From Myotis daubentonii (Eukaryota > Chordata > Mammalia > Chiroptera > Vespertilionidae): a DNA stretch of 64,000 nucleotides. The DNA is taken from the NCBI RefSeq assembly GCF_963259705.1, contig NC_081851.1, forward strand, positions 11,320,145 to 11,384,144. Direction: 5' to 3'. Positions 12,110 to 22,920 of the stretch are shown here, piece after piece (within the stretch, counting starts at the first letter, position 1; the number at the start of each line of letters is the position of its first letter). A program made the translations under genes and the position numbers. The notes below the pieces were generated by a model. The model saw only the letters and a list, made by a program, of their open reading frames with translations, ran no database searches and had not been told where the DNA came from.

Positions 12110-12960
12110 CACAGGCAGAGAGGAAATCAGCGCGCCCCTCACCGCCCCAGTCCCACAGGGGAGCGAGCAGAACTGGCCTGGAAGTGCGGCAGCTCCCGGT
12201 GGAGGCAGCTCAGGCTCCTAGTGACAGGACCCGGCGCAGATGGAGAGGCCGGGATGGTCTGGTCACAGCTCAGACTCCAGCTGACCAGGTCCTGCTTCCT
12301 GGCTCCAGGCGGAGCTGGGGATGGAGGCGGTACCGGCGGGCGGACCCAGCATCCTCCCCCAGCAAGCAGAACCAGAGGGAGGGCTGGGGCGCCTCCCGGG
12401 AGACCTGGTTCTTCAAGGCCCCGCCCCCAGGCCCCGCGCAAAGCAGGATGGGAAACTAAGACGGGTCCAGTCATTTGGTTCCACAGCGGGAGCTAACGCC
12501 CGCGGTCCTCGGCTGCTGCCCGCCGGTTCTCGGGAGCAGGGGACGGAGGTGGAGGGAACGCTGCAGCGGCGGCGGAGTCCCCGTGAACGACTCTGCTGTG
12601 GCCCCGGGGGCGCAGCCGGGCCCCGCGCCTCACGCATCCCGAGTGACTCAGGCGAGGCCCGGCTGGCGGCGCTTCTGATTGCCGCGTGTCCCTGACCCCT
12701 CGCCCGACCGCCCTGGGCGGCATGGCCTGGGGGCTGGGCTTCGGGGCGCCCCTCCCCGCGCCGCCCCAGGCCTCCTTCAGAGCTGAGCGCGGTGTCCGCC
12801 AGGCCTCAGCTCCGGGCGGGCCCGCCCCTCAGCCATTGCTGCTGAGGCCCCAGCTCAACCCTGGGCTCTCGCTGACCCTGAGGCCCCGGACGCGGCCCTT
12901 CCGCCCAGACCCGGCTCTGGTGCCTCCTGTGCCTTCGGGTCCCCCCCCAGCCGCATCGAG
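12110..12960. promoter_or_regulatory. CpG island; possible duplicated ANAPC1 promoter
   Basis: Strongly GC-rich and dense in CpG, especially 12,480-12,730, where CpG dinucleotides occur about every 7-8 bp. It has a GC-box-like 'ggccccgcccccagg' at about 12,418. It lies about 2.2 kb upstream of the first coding exon remnant of the ANAPC1 copy on the same strand, which is where a non-coding first exon and promoter would be expected. The island itself is seen. The assignment to ANAPC1 is inference. The overlapping GC-rich ORFs here are not regarded as coding. Confidence 0.6.
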
Positions 12961-13229
12961 TGCTCTTGGCAGGTCCCTGTTCCCAGGAAGCAAGGCCATG
13001 GTCTCCCTGTGAGCTCATCAGTTCAATGCGGTGCTGTTATAGGGCCCTGGAAGCTCACATACAGCTGGGGCTGCAAAGATATAAATATGCTAATCAGCAC
13101 AAAGTGGTCATTGTTCTATGCAGGAGATTCTTTAATTACCGATTCTGTGGCTTCCTCTCAGAGTTAATATGTTGGTTATCCCTTTGACTAGAACATAGGC
13201 AGGCCGGCTGGATTTTGTGGGTGTTTGGT

Positions 13230-13975
13230 GTAAGTTTTATAAGGCACTGTGGGGTGCACAGTCCTCTGCCAGGGGCTGTACCCTCCGTGGACTCCGGGTA
13301 GTAGACAAAGAGGACATGAGGAGACAGAGGCATATAGGAGAGTCTTTTTAAAAAAATATTCATTTTTTTTACAGAGAGGAAGGGGGAGAGAGAGAGAGTA
13401 GAAACATCAATGAGAGAGAAACATTATCAGCCTCCTCCTCCTGCTCACCCCCTACTGGGAATGTTCCTGCAATCAAGGTACATGCTCTGGACTATGACCC
13501 TTCAGTCCGGAGGCTGAGACTCTATCCACTGAGCACATCTGTTTAGGGCAGGAGAGTCTCTTTTCCAGGCCATGTAGCCATTGCTAACAAGGAGCCAGCA
13601 GACAAAACAGTTCTTCAAAGTAGCTTCACACAGTGGCTGCGCCAAGCAGCCCTTGCTAATACAGCAGCAAACAGCAGCCATACCAAGCAGCCAAGCACCG
13701 GCTGGTTAGTAACACGTTTATACTAACTTAGACACAAAGGCTTCCTGCCCAACAGTGACATCAATATTTGGGTTATAGTAAGGTACTCCTGCCCAGTGTG
13801 TACAGTACAATCTCTGTGTCCTTGCTTAGATTGGCCTTGAACATCCTGATTGGGGTTCTCCTGCTCAGATTGGCCTTGAACATCCGGCGTACTCTGATGA
13901 TGCTCTCACAGGCACTATCTCAGTCATGGCCCAAGTTTAAGTGTTCTCAAAACTGACATCAGAAGGAGGAAAAAG
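13230..13975 (-). other. possible LTR-like regulatory segment, interrupted by a SINE
   Basis: On the minus strand this stretch has two copies of a 'ggatgttcaaggccaatct' motif (about 13,832-13,885) around a further CCAATCAGG, then a TATAAA-like 'agtataaacgtg' about 100 bp on. That is an LTR/U3-like order of CCAAT and TATA elements. No family is recognised, and the outer boundaries are not established. Confidence 0.3.
13346..13549 (-). mobile_element. VES SINE with 10-bp target-site duplication
   Basis: A reverse VES (tail 'aaaaaatattcattttttt', 'gagaggaagggggagagag', head 'ctctatccactgagcacatc') flanked by 'aggagagtct' at 13336-13345 and 13550-13559. Confidence 0.93.
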
Positions 13976-15114
13976 TGTCATGAATGTGACATAACCGTTC
14001 TCTCAGGAATAACACTTAATTCACAGAAAACATAACTGCAACCTTAGAGGAGCTGCATGGGAACCACAGGCTCAGATATTTCAGCCAAGAAAGCTGCTGG
14101 TGCCAAAAAGACCTCAGAGGAGAAACCAAGTCAAATTAAACTGTTTGTGATGTGAAAGCCATTTCAAACACTGTTTTTACAGGTTGTCTAGTGCTGATAT
14201 GAATGTTTGTTTTGTTTCCTGTATTTGAGGATTGCAGCTTAACCGCTATGTGACAAAACTGTTTTTCATATAAGAGTTGTCTGAGAGAGAACTGTCATCC
14301 ACCTTCTACAGTGGCCGAATTTGACTGGCTGTCAGTTACTGTTCGTAGAAATGTTCTGGAAGTAAGGGGTGAGGGCTCTTTCCACCCACAGCTCATCCAC
14401 TTCTTTGTAGTAATAAGCAGAACTGTAGTAGATTATGTTCTTTCAAAGCTAGAACTGTTAAGTTTGCAAACAAGCATGACTGTTCCATTGCCAGTAATTT
14501 TATTCATGCCTTGGTCTTTTGGGTTTGCACCAGAAATTGGAATTGCTTGCAATTATATGTTTAGGTGGATTGAGGCTCAAAATTAATGATGACATTTAAT
14601 AGTTTCTTAAAGCACCAAGTGGTTCAACTTTTGATGAGTTAGAAATATGTTGTTTTTGTTAGTTTCATTTCAATATGCCAGTGATCTGTTAGGTGTGCTT
14701 TTTAAATGTTGTTCCAGCATTTGAACAGAAATGCCCTTAAATGTTGAGAGCCATTTACTATAAAGTAAAACTTGTCTAAATCCTTAAATGTGAAATGTGG
14801 AGAAATTAGTGAGTAGTAGTAGGAAATGTAGGATCAATATTGTCAGACATAAGTGCTTATCTCTCAGCCCAGTGATTTCCTACAGTTGATTTTGTTAGCA
14901 ACTAACATGTATCTGTAATGTTAATTATCTACTGATGGTGTAAGGTAACTATGAAATGGTAACTAATTTCCTGAAAGAACCAGGTCTGCAATGCCCTTTG
15001 ATGTTATGATTACTTGTACACCTACAATGTGATAGGATTGTAGGACACTCATCTAAGGATTAATGGCTCTTCTGTAAACTTCTAGTAATTTTCTTCTCGT
15101 TTTGATTCCAACAG
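13976..15114. other. presumed first intron of the ANAPC1 copy
   Basis: A/T-rich sequence without recognised repeats or exons. It lies between the CpG island and the first coding exon remnant and ends in a usable acceptor (…'ttgattccaacag' at about 15,102-15,114). Its intron status follows from the flanking features and is inference. Confidence 0.4.
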
Positions 15115-15380
15115 CTGGCCAGAATGTGTTTGAATTCATACAGAAATAATGTTGATATCTGAAAGCCATGTTGAACTTCTCTGAAGAAAGGGCCACAATG
15201 ATTGCAGCTGGGGATTTGCAGGAATTTGTTCCTTTCGGTCGAGACCACTGCAGACACCACCCTAATTCTTTGAACCTTCAGCTTCGGCAGCTGCAGCCAG
15301 CCTCTGAGTTGTGGTCCTCTGATGGTGCTGCTGGCTTGGTGGGATCCTTGTAGGAGGTTACAATCCACGAAAAACAGAAG
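15115..15380 (+). pseudogene. ANAPC1: ANAPC1 first coding exon, with in-frame stop
   Basis: ANAPC1 encodes the largest scaffold subunit of the anaphase-promoting complex. From an ATG at 15168 the frame matches the known N-terminus closely (ERATMIAAGDLQEFVPFGRD, then LRQLQPASELWSSDG). The acceptor at 15,113-15,114 is good. The copy is broken. The codon after 'GLVGSL' is TAG (15351-15353) where the family has Gln, and after it the frame continues with EVTIHEKQK. The donor is a weak 'gttttatc' after 15380. The match is to my knowledge of the human protein, not a database search. A single stop in an otherwise well-conserved exon suggests a fairly recent duplicate. Confidence 0.9.
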
Positions 15381-16149
15381 GTTTTATCAAGATTCTCAGT
15401 TTGCTTTTGAAATGTAGAGAGATTTGATCTACTTGTAATTTAAGGCTATCCAGATGCAACTGAGAAATGAGTATGATGCTACTTCTAGGGTATAGGTTAA
15501 GATTTGGTCATTTTCATCCAAGCTAAATATAATGACCTTAATTGTATTATAGTGTCCCGGCTTTTTAGACATATACCTCAGGGATTTATAATGAGAGTCA
15601 CTATGATTATGGTCCATTTAAATCTCTTTTTCTTCACTTAGTATGTGGGACCAGATTTCATGTTATTTGATGGTTAGATAGTCGAGTTAGCAATGGTCCC
15701 TGCTGCCAAAAACTTACATGTTTTTAGAGGAGAAAAGAAATGCCATATAAGTAGATACAGTACTAGTTTTTAAATAGGGGAATGAGAAGCAAGTGCATGT
15801 TAAACAGTCAATCTTTCTCATCTTAATTCCATTTCTGCATCCCTTTTGGGATACCAAAATTTCCAGGAGTGGAAGTCTGTAGTTAAGAATCCAAACATTT
15901 CTCTGACCTGTTCATTTTGATGGTTGGCACAAGGGCAGAAAGGTGAATGTATATGCAGTTGTGAAGCAGGGAAGTCTGCATGGTGGGTAAGCTCCCCCAG
16001 TGTCCCATGTGCACTTCACTGCCCCCTCTGCTTCACCCCCCATATGCTTAATATGTCTTTAGTCTCTCAAGAATGTTGGTTTAATTTTTGGATATATAGG
16101 TAAGGTCTAATTTTTGTTTCTTTATGTTTTTGGCAGCATAAAATGGTAA
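15381..16149. other. intron remnant of the ANAPC1 copy
   Basis: No repeat or ORF of note. It lies between the first coding exon remnant and a Helitron insertion. Confidence 0.4.
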
Positions 16150-17425
16150 TCAACACTAATAAAAGAGAAAAATGGTAATTGGCGTACGACGATACCCTTT
16201 TCATTGGCTAATCAGGGCTATATGCAAATTAACTGCCAACTATGATTGGCAGTTAACTGCCAACAAGATAGCGGTTAATTTGCATATGTAGGCACAATGC
16301 AGTGAGGCGAAAGGGAAAGCAGGAAGAAGCCCCCTGCCACTGACAGTGATCGGAAACCCAGGGGGGAGCTAAGAGCTGGGGGCGAGGGCAAAGGCGGCAC
16401 TGGCCGCCTTTGCCCTGCCCCCCAGCCATGAACGGAGAATCAGGCACCTTTGCCACCCTGGCCAGTGATAGCAGGAAGTAGGGGTGGAGCCAGTGATGGG
16501 AGCTGGGCATGGTCGAAGCTGGCAGTCCCGGGAGCTAGAGGTCCCTTGCCTGGGCCTAAAGCAGAGCCCACGATCACGGGGCCACTGCAGCTGCGGGTCC
16601 CCGCTGCCCGGGCCGGACGCCTCAGCCAGAGGCGTCAGGCCTGGGCAAGGGCGGAGCCTACAATCCCGCGGAGCTGGGGGTCCCCTGCCCAGGCCTGACG
16701 CCTCTGCCAGAGGCCTCAGGCCTGGTCAAGGGGCCGATCCGGTGATTGGTGATCGGAGGGTGATGAGGGTCAACTCCTCTGGCCGAGGCATCAGGCCTGG
16801 GCGGGGGGCTGAGCCCGGGATTGGGGGGATATGATGGTCCCCTTGCCCAGGCCTGAAGCCTGGGTCAGAGGCGTCAGGCTTGGACGGGGGGTGGAGCAAG
16901 CGATCAGAGGGAGATGGGGGTCCCCTGCCCAGGCATGATTCCTGGGCCAGAGGCCTCAGGCCTGGGCGGGGGCCAGAGCCAGTGATCGGGGGCAGATGGG
17001 GGTCCCCTGTCCAAGCCTGACACCTCTGGCGGAGGCGTCAGGCCTGGGCAAGGGGCCAATTAGGTGATCAGAGGGTGATGGGGGTCTACGCCTCTGGCTG
17101 AGGCATCAGGCCTGGGCAAGGGGCAGAGCCAGCAATCGGAGGGGTCTGGGGGTCCCGTGCCCAGGCCTGATGCCTGGGCCAGAGGCATCAGGCCTGGGCT
17201 GGGGGAAGAACCAGTGATTGGGGGAAATGAGGGTCCCCTGCCCAGGCCTGACACCTCTGTCAGAGGCATCAGGCCTGGGCAAGGGGCCGATCCTGCGATT
17301 GGAGGGTGATGGGGGCCAACGCCTGAGGGCTCCCAGTATGTGAGAGGGGGCAGGCTGGGCTGAGGGACACTCCCCCCCCTCCCCCCACACACACAGTGCA
17401 CGAATTTTGTGCACCGGGCCCCTAG
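16150..17425 (+). mobile_element. non-autonomous Helitron with expanded palindromic VNTR
   Basis: Starts TCAACACTAATAAAAGAG after a host A and ends ..GGGCCCCTAG before a host T. The subterminal inverted repeat is GTGCACGAA..TTTGTGCAC. The first ~400 bp (with 'ggcgtacgacgatacc', 'catatgcaaattaactgcc' type sequence) and the last ~180 bp closely match the shorter copy at 24631-25237. The middle is expanded by a GC-rich tandem array of palindromes. No protein is encoded. ORFs across the array are repeat artefacts. Confidence 0.92.
16688..17281. repeat. tandem array of ~40-bp palindromes inside the Helitron
   Basis: At least six units, at about 16688, 16841, 16929, 17009, 17159 and 17240. Each contains an arm like GCCCAGGCCTGA..CCTCTG followed by its near complement (CAGAGGC..TCAGGCCTGGGC). 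The palindromes are separated by a G-rich 'gatcggggg-gatgggggtccc' spacer. Each unit could fold into a ~20-bp stem. Confidence 0.9.
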
Positions 17426-17702
17426 TGTAATAATAAAATACTTAATATAGAGAATTCTTGAGGTAAATTCCCATTTTTGAAATCCTGTAAGATACAGTAT
17501 GAAACATACACCCACACCCCCTCCTCTGTTAATCAGTGGCACCAAACCTAAGAGTTGGGCTTGGACTGAGTCTTACTACACTGACAGAGTAGGAGACTTC
17601 TATCTGGATTGCTGTTCAATTTTAATTAATAAATCTTGCTCCATAATGTTGCAAAAGAAATAAAAACTGCTTAAACATGTCTTACGTATATAAATTTTTA
17701 AG

Positions 17703-17861
17703 GAAAGCTGGCAGTTAAGGAGAGGCGGAAATGAAATTGGAGAAGTGGATTGTGATGAGGAACTCTATGTGGCTGGAAATATGGTGATCTGGAGCAAAGG
17801 AAGTAAAAGCCAGGCATTGGCTCTTTACAAGGCCTTTACAGTTGATAGTCCTGTTCAACAG
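17703..17861 (+). pseudogene. ANAPC1: ANAPC1 second coding exon (intact frame)
   Basis: Exactly 159 nt (53 codons), opened by acceptor 'aatttttaag' and closed by donor CAG|gtgagt. It encodes the APC1 segment ESWQLRRGGNEIGEVDCDEE followed by LYVAGNMVIWSKGSKSQALA and ends at DSPVQQ. This continues in phase from the preceding exon remnant, since both junctions fall between codons. The exon itself is undamaged, but it belongs to a copy with an upstream stop and missing downstream exons. I therefore treat it as part of the pseudogene. Confidence 0.92.
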
Positions 17862-18269
17862 GTGAGTTGATTTGAATTTTAGTATTTGATTGATTATTGA
17901 GTAATTTTTTTAAAATACAAAGCTTTTATCCTAAAATGTAACAAAAATGATAAAAAATATATAATGATCCCAGTAGCTAGATACATGTTTTAACATGTAG
18001 TGAAGATAATGGTAGGGAAATAAACATTTCATTTATTTTCTGTATCATCATTTTTTTGCACTGTTCTTTGCCAATTTCATGGTAATGTTTAATCACTTGA
18101 GTAATTCAATTAGTTATTGCCAAAAAATTTTATAAGACTTAAATTTAAGGGTATAAGAATATATTAGCACATGATTATATTTGGTTGCAAAGTGTTGAAT
18201 AAATAAAAATCAGGTTCATAGTAAAAATACTCAGAGAGTAAGGGAAAGGAAAAAAAAATCTAATTTGCT

Positions 18270-18400
18270 GTCATTGCACATGCTTGGGATGCTGGTTTGA
18301 TCCACAGTAGGGGGCATGCAGGAGGCAGCAAATCAAAGTTTCTCATCATTGATGTTTCTATCTATCTCTTCCTTTCTGAAGTCAATGAAAATACATTTAT
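18270..18400 (+). mobile_element. VES SINE, partial
   Basis: The 3' two thirds of a forward VES: 'ggtttgatccacagtagggg', 'catgcaggaggcagcaaatc', 'tcattgatgtttctatctat', 'gaagtcaatgaaaatac'. The tRNA head is decayed. Confidence 0.75.
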
Positions 18401-19228
18401 ATATGTATTTATATTTAATAAATTTATATATAAATTTATATGTATATTTATTTATATGTAAACTACATATATTTGTAACTGATTATAAAAAAAGAATAGA
18501 AACAAATAAAACTTAGTAATTAAAGGGAGAGAATTAAGCATTTGCCCTGCCTTTTTAGGAAGCCTTGCAGTTCATCTCCAGTTAATAAAGGAAAACCCTT
18601 ATTTAAAGAAGAATACCAGCTAATAAATATAGAAGGAATGGTAGAATTTGAAAATCGCTATTCTGTGTAACCTCGTACTCCAGTGTGACCCCTGATTCAG
18701 ACAAGGATTGTAAATGGGATAGTAATGCCATTGCGTGAAAGGTGTTAGCATGGCAGCAAGGTGTTACCCAAAGTGAAGAAACAAATGCATCTCTACTTTG
18801 AAGCTGCATGTTGTTCTCCACCTCCACAACCTGGTGGGTTTACCATCACTGATAGGGGACAGAGGACTCTTTTATACCTACAGCTTTATTGAGGCATGGA
18901 GACATGATGTCATCTACTCAGTTTTCTTCCCCAAAATATTTGACATGAATATGTAGACCTAACTTCCAGTTATAGGAAGTATGGGGGCTAGAGGATCAGT
19001 TTGTAAAATGAGATGAGGAATGGGTGGAGGTATAGATGAAACAGGAACCACCAGAAATTGAGAATTATTGAAGCTGGCTGTTGGAGATTTATTATGTTAC
19101 TCTGTTTACTTTGTATATATTTGAAATTTTCTATCATAAAGACTTAAAGAAAAAAACACTATGAGATACAATTAGACAAATCCAGAATATGGGATAGTCT
19201 ACATTCTGGTCTCCTTAAAGAGTTAGTC
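18401..19228. other. unassigned sequence
   Basis: A/T-rich (TATA-type dinucleotide runs at 18395-18475), no recognised exon. The next APC1 exon expected after the one at 17.8 kb was not found here. Confidence 0.4.
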
Positions 19229-21392
19229 ATAGAGAGAAACCAAGATGGCAACATAGGTAAATACTGGAGTTTGCTGCCTCGAACAACCACTTCAAAAATA
19301 CAACTAAAAGACGGAATGGACATCATCCAGAACCACAGGAAGGTTGGCTGAGTGGAAATTCTACAACTAGAAGGGAGAAGGAAAGAGAAAAGCATACCGA
19401 GACTCAGGGGAGACGCAGTATAGCAGTAAAATACTATGGTGCGGATGTGCATGCAGTACGGGCTGGCGGCTCAGGGAGCGGTTGTTGTTTTCAATCAGGA
19501 GGGAGTCTCAGGCTCTGAGCTCCAGTTCCAGGCAAGTCTCTAGGGACCCAGACTCAAACGGGAGAAGTGGGACTGTCTGGCATAGGTCAGAACTAGAGGG
19601 CAGCTTTCTCTCTGAGGGGCTTGCAGTGATTACCGGGACATTGAGAAGCAGAGCCTCTGAGGTCTGGACTGAGAGTAGCCATAACTGCTAGCCCCGCCCT
19701 GTTGATCCTGTGGGACCCGCCCCGCCCAAGCCCTGCAGGGAGGCTTTTGCTGGATAGCCTCAGGCAAAGGCTAGATTCGCACCTCCCTAGAGATCCAGGA
19801 GGCAGGAAACCCAGAGGTCAGAGTGGGACCATCTAGTTTGCAGCTCCATGGAACCATAAAGTACACACTCAGGGGGCAGACTCAGTGAGCATCGAAGCCC
19901 CATTGAAGCAAGTATTGCCCCAGAGGGGTGTGTCCAGCACAGAGGTTCTCCCACTGCAGACACAGATGATTCTCACAGGCAATTGGCCTGGAGGTCAATT
20001 CCTCCCAGTGATAACTACAACAATCAAGGCTTAACTACAAGACTGTGCACAAAGAACACAAGGGGGTGCAGCAAGAGTGTCCTCCTCAGGTAATTGGGGA
20101 GGCTGAACCAGTGGGCCCTAGTGGACACTCAGCACAGAAAACCACTTTATCAACACAGGGAAGCATAAAAAATGCGGAGACAAAGAAAAAGGACACAAAT
20201 TACAGAAATGGAGGAAAGCAAACTACTGGATATAGAGTTCAAAACCACACTTTTAAGGTTTTTCAAGAATTTTCTAGAAACTGCCGATAAACTTAATGAG
20301 ATCTACAAGTAAAATAATGAGACTCTCGAGGTTGTGATAAAGGGCCAACTAGAAATTAAGCATACACTGAGTGAAATAAAGAATAGTATACAGACTCCCA
20401 ACAGCAGACTAGAGGATTGCAAGAATCAAGTCAACGATTTGAAATACGAAGAAGCAATAAACACCCAACCAGAAAAGCAAAATGAAAAAAGAATCCAAAA
20501 ATACGAAGATAGTGTAAGGAGCCTCTGGAACAGCTTCAAGCATACCAACATCTGAATTATAGGGGTGCCAGAAGAAGAGAGAGAGCAAGATATTGAAAAC
20601 CTATTTGAAGAAATAATGACAAAAAACTTCCTCTACCTGGTGAAAGAAATAGACTTACAAGTCCAGGAAGCACAGAGAATCCCAAACAAAAGGAATCCAA
20701 AGAGGACCACACCAAGACACATCATAATTAAAATGCCAAGAGCAAAAGACAAAGAGAGAATCTTGAAAGCATCAAGAGAAAGAAAGTCAGTTACCTACAA
20801 GGGAGTACCCATACGACTGTCAGCTGATTTCTCAACACAAACTTTGCAGGCCAGAAGGGAGTGGCAAGAAATATTCAAAGTGATGAATGCCAAGAACCTA
20901 CAACCAACATTACTTTATGCAGCAAAGCTATCATTCAGAATTGAAGGTCAGATAAAGAGCTTCACAGATAAGAAAAAGCTAAAGGAGTTCACCACCAAAC
21001 CAATATTATATGAAATGCTGAAAGGTATCTTTTAAGAAGAGGAGGAAGAAGAAAAAGGTAAAGATATAAATTATGAACACTAAATACACATCTATCAACA
21101 AGTGAATCTGAAAATCAAGTAAACAATCTGACGAACAGAATGAACTGGTGATTATAATAGAATCAAGGGGCATAGAAAGGGAGTAGACTGGCTATTCTTG
21201 GGGGGCAAAGGGGTGAGGGGAATGCAGGAAGAGACTGGACAAAAATCGTGCACCTATGGATGAGGACAGTGGACGGGGAGTGAGGGAGGAGGGTGGGGTG
21301 GGAACTGGGTGGAGAGGATTTATGGGGGGGGAAAGAGGAACAAATGTAATAATGTGAACATAATGATTTAATTAATAAAAAAAAGAAGAAAA
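19229..21392 (+). mobile_element. HAL1-like (ORF1-only) LINE
   Basis: A 5' UTR of about 0.94 kb ('agagagaaaccaagatggca' start, GC-rich, with the 'ctagccccgccctgttgat' block), then an ORF1, then immediately an L1-style G-rich 3' UTR ('ggagggtggggtgggaactg') and an A-rich tail. There is no ORF2 between the ORF1 stop and the 3' UTR. This is the architecture of 'half-L1' (HAL1) elements, which rely on the reverse transcriptase of full L1s. The tail at 21377-21430 is mixed A/G. Confidence 0.8.
20172..21035 (+). pseudogene. LINE ORF1 (RNA-binding protein) with two stops
   Basis: One continuous frame of 288 codons from ATG 20172 to TAA 21035. It is interrupted only by TAA at 20310-20312 and TGA at 20553-20555 (the latter in the 'NI*IIGVPE' position, where L1 ORF1 has Arg, so a CpG decay CGA to TGA). 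It has a coiled-coil N-half, then the RRM-like region (RIPNKRNPKRTTPRHIIIKM) and the C-terminal domain (VTYKGVPIRLSADFS, LSFRIEGQIKSFTDK). ORF1p packages LINE RNA as a trimer. This copy cannot make the full protein. Confidence 0.9.
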
Positions 21393-21779
21393 GAAGAACA
21401 GTAGTTAAAAGCAAAAAAAAAAAAAGTAATGGAGGGGGAAAAAAGGTGGGGCCTATTCTACGTTAAAAGAGACTAAAGGACATCACCAAATGCAATGTTT
21501 TTTGCACCATTTTGAATGAACTTTGATTGAGTCCTGGTTCTAGAAAATTATCTTAAAAAAACATTTTGGGGATAATTTGAAAAAGTTGCAAATGGACTGA
21601 ATATTAGGTGATGTTAGAAAAATTTTTTCTTTGGCAAGATGATGGTTTTGTGGTGTTTAGGAGAGAATATTTATTTTGGGGAAATGCATGAGGCAGTCAT
21701 GATGTGGGGGATTTTCAGGTAGTCAGCACCCCCCACTCAAATCCCTCACATGCACATAAGCAGATATGGCAGAATGGTA

Positions 21780-22032
21780 ACCACTGTTAGATTTATTTGT
21801 TTATTTTTAAAACATTTTTTATTGATTTTAGTGAGGAAGGGAGAGGGAGAGAGAGAGAGAGAGGAACATCAGTAACATCAATGGTAAGAAGAGAATCATT
21901 GATTGGCTGCCTCCTGCATGCCCACTCCTGGGGATTGAGCCGGCAACCTGGGTATGTGCCCTTGACTGGAATCAAACCCAGGACCAGTCCGCAGGCCGAT
22001 GCTCTATCCACTGAGCCAAACCGGCTAGGCCT
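21780..22032 (-). mobile_element. VES SINE
   Basis: Reverse VES: 'acattttttattgatttta' tail, 'gagagagagagagaggaac', 'ggctgcctcctgcatgccc', head 'tctatccactgagccaaacc'. Direct-repeat-like 'aaccactgttagattta' / 'aacaactgttagattta' flank it. Confidence 0.9.
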
Positions 22033-22389
22033 TAACAACTGTTAGATTTAGATGAAACAGGTGTTCACTGTATTATTTCAACTTTTCTTACTGAATATTT
22101 TCAGAATAAAAAGTTTTGGGGCGGGGGAGAATATATTTATAGCAGTTGAATTAATTGTTGGGCTATTGACAAGAGATTTCAAGACTTTTTGACTAATGTT
22201 AAATTCCTTAGTGGTAAGCACTGCAATCTTGGTACCTGGATATTGCTTTTTTGTGTGTTCCCCCATTAACTGTTTCCTGATGAACATTGTACCCTTCTGA
22301 CAATATACTGGGAACGATAAACTGAATTATTCGTAAACTTGAGGGCATGTGTAAAAGCATTTCTGTCCAGGAGTGTTGAAGCCAGTGAC

Positions 22390-22614
22390 CATTTTTTAAA
22401 AATATATATTTTTATTGATTTCAGAGAGGAAGGGAGAGGGATAGAAAGATAGAAACATCAATGATGAGAGAGAATCATTGATAGGCTGCCTTCTGCACGC
22501 CCGCTACTGGGGATTGAGCCCGCAACCCGGGCATGTGCCCTTTACTGGAATTGAACCTGGGACCCTTCAGTCTACAGGCTAACGCTCTATCCACTGAGCC
22601 AAACCAGCTAGGAC
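22390..22614 (-). mobile_element. VES SINE
   Basis: A full reverse VES with a 'tatatatttttattgatttc' tail and 'ctctatccactgagccaaac' head. The flanks 'gccagtgaccatttt' (22380-22395 and 22615-22630) form a target-site duplication of about 15 bp. Confidence 0.92.
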
Positions 22615-22710
22615 GCCAGTGACCATTTTGATGATATTTCCACCCCCCCCCCCATGTAACCATATGGTTAGTGTAGTTGTGAAAGTGGCATGACAATATC
22701 CAATAAGTGT

Positions 22711-22920
22711 TTTTTTTTTTTAAATATCTATTTCTATATTTCAGAGAGGAAGGGAGAGGGAGAGAGAGATAGAAACATCAATGATGAGAGAGAATCATTG
22801 ATTGGCTGCCTCCTGGGGATCGAGGCTGCAACTCACGCATATGCCCTGACCTGGAATCAAACTGTGACCTCCTGGTTCATTGGTCAATGCTTAACCACAG
22901 AACCATGCTGGCGGGGCTCA
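22711..22920 (-). mobile_element. VES SINE, older
   Basis: Reverse VES with the same body (agagagatagaaacatcaat, gattggctgcctcctgggg) but a diverged head ('tgcttaaccacagaaccatg') and a short internal deletion. Confidence 0.85.

Noticed and set aside
12101..13012. Overlapping 60-190-codon ORFs on both strands
   Set aside because: Expected in CpG-island composition. All frames are open and none has a recognised domain.
16450..17545. Pro/Gly-rich ORFs of 80-160 codons over the Helitron
   Set aside because: They follow the palindromic VNTR. The same frames appear in the other Helitron copy and have no conserved start or stop.
21163..21414. Ser/Pro-rich minus-strand ORF
   Set aside because: Antisense of the G-rich 3' UTR of the HAL1-like element.
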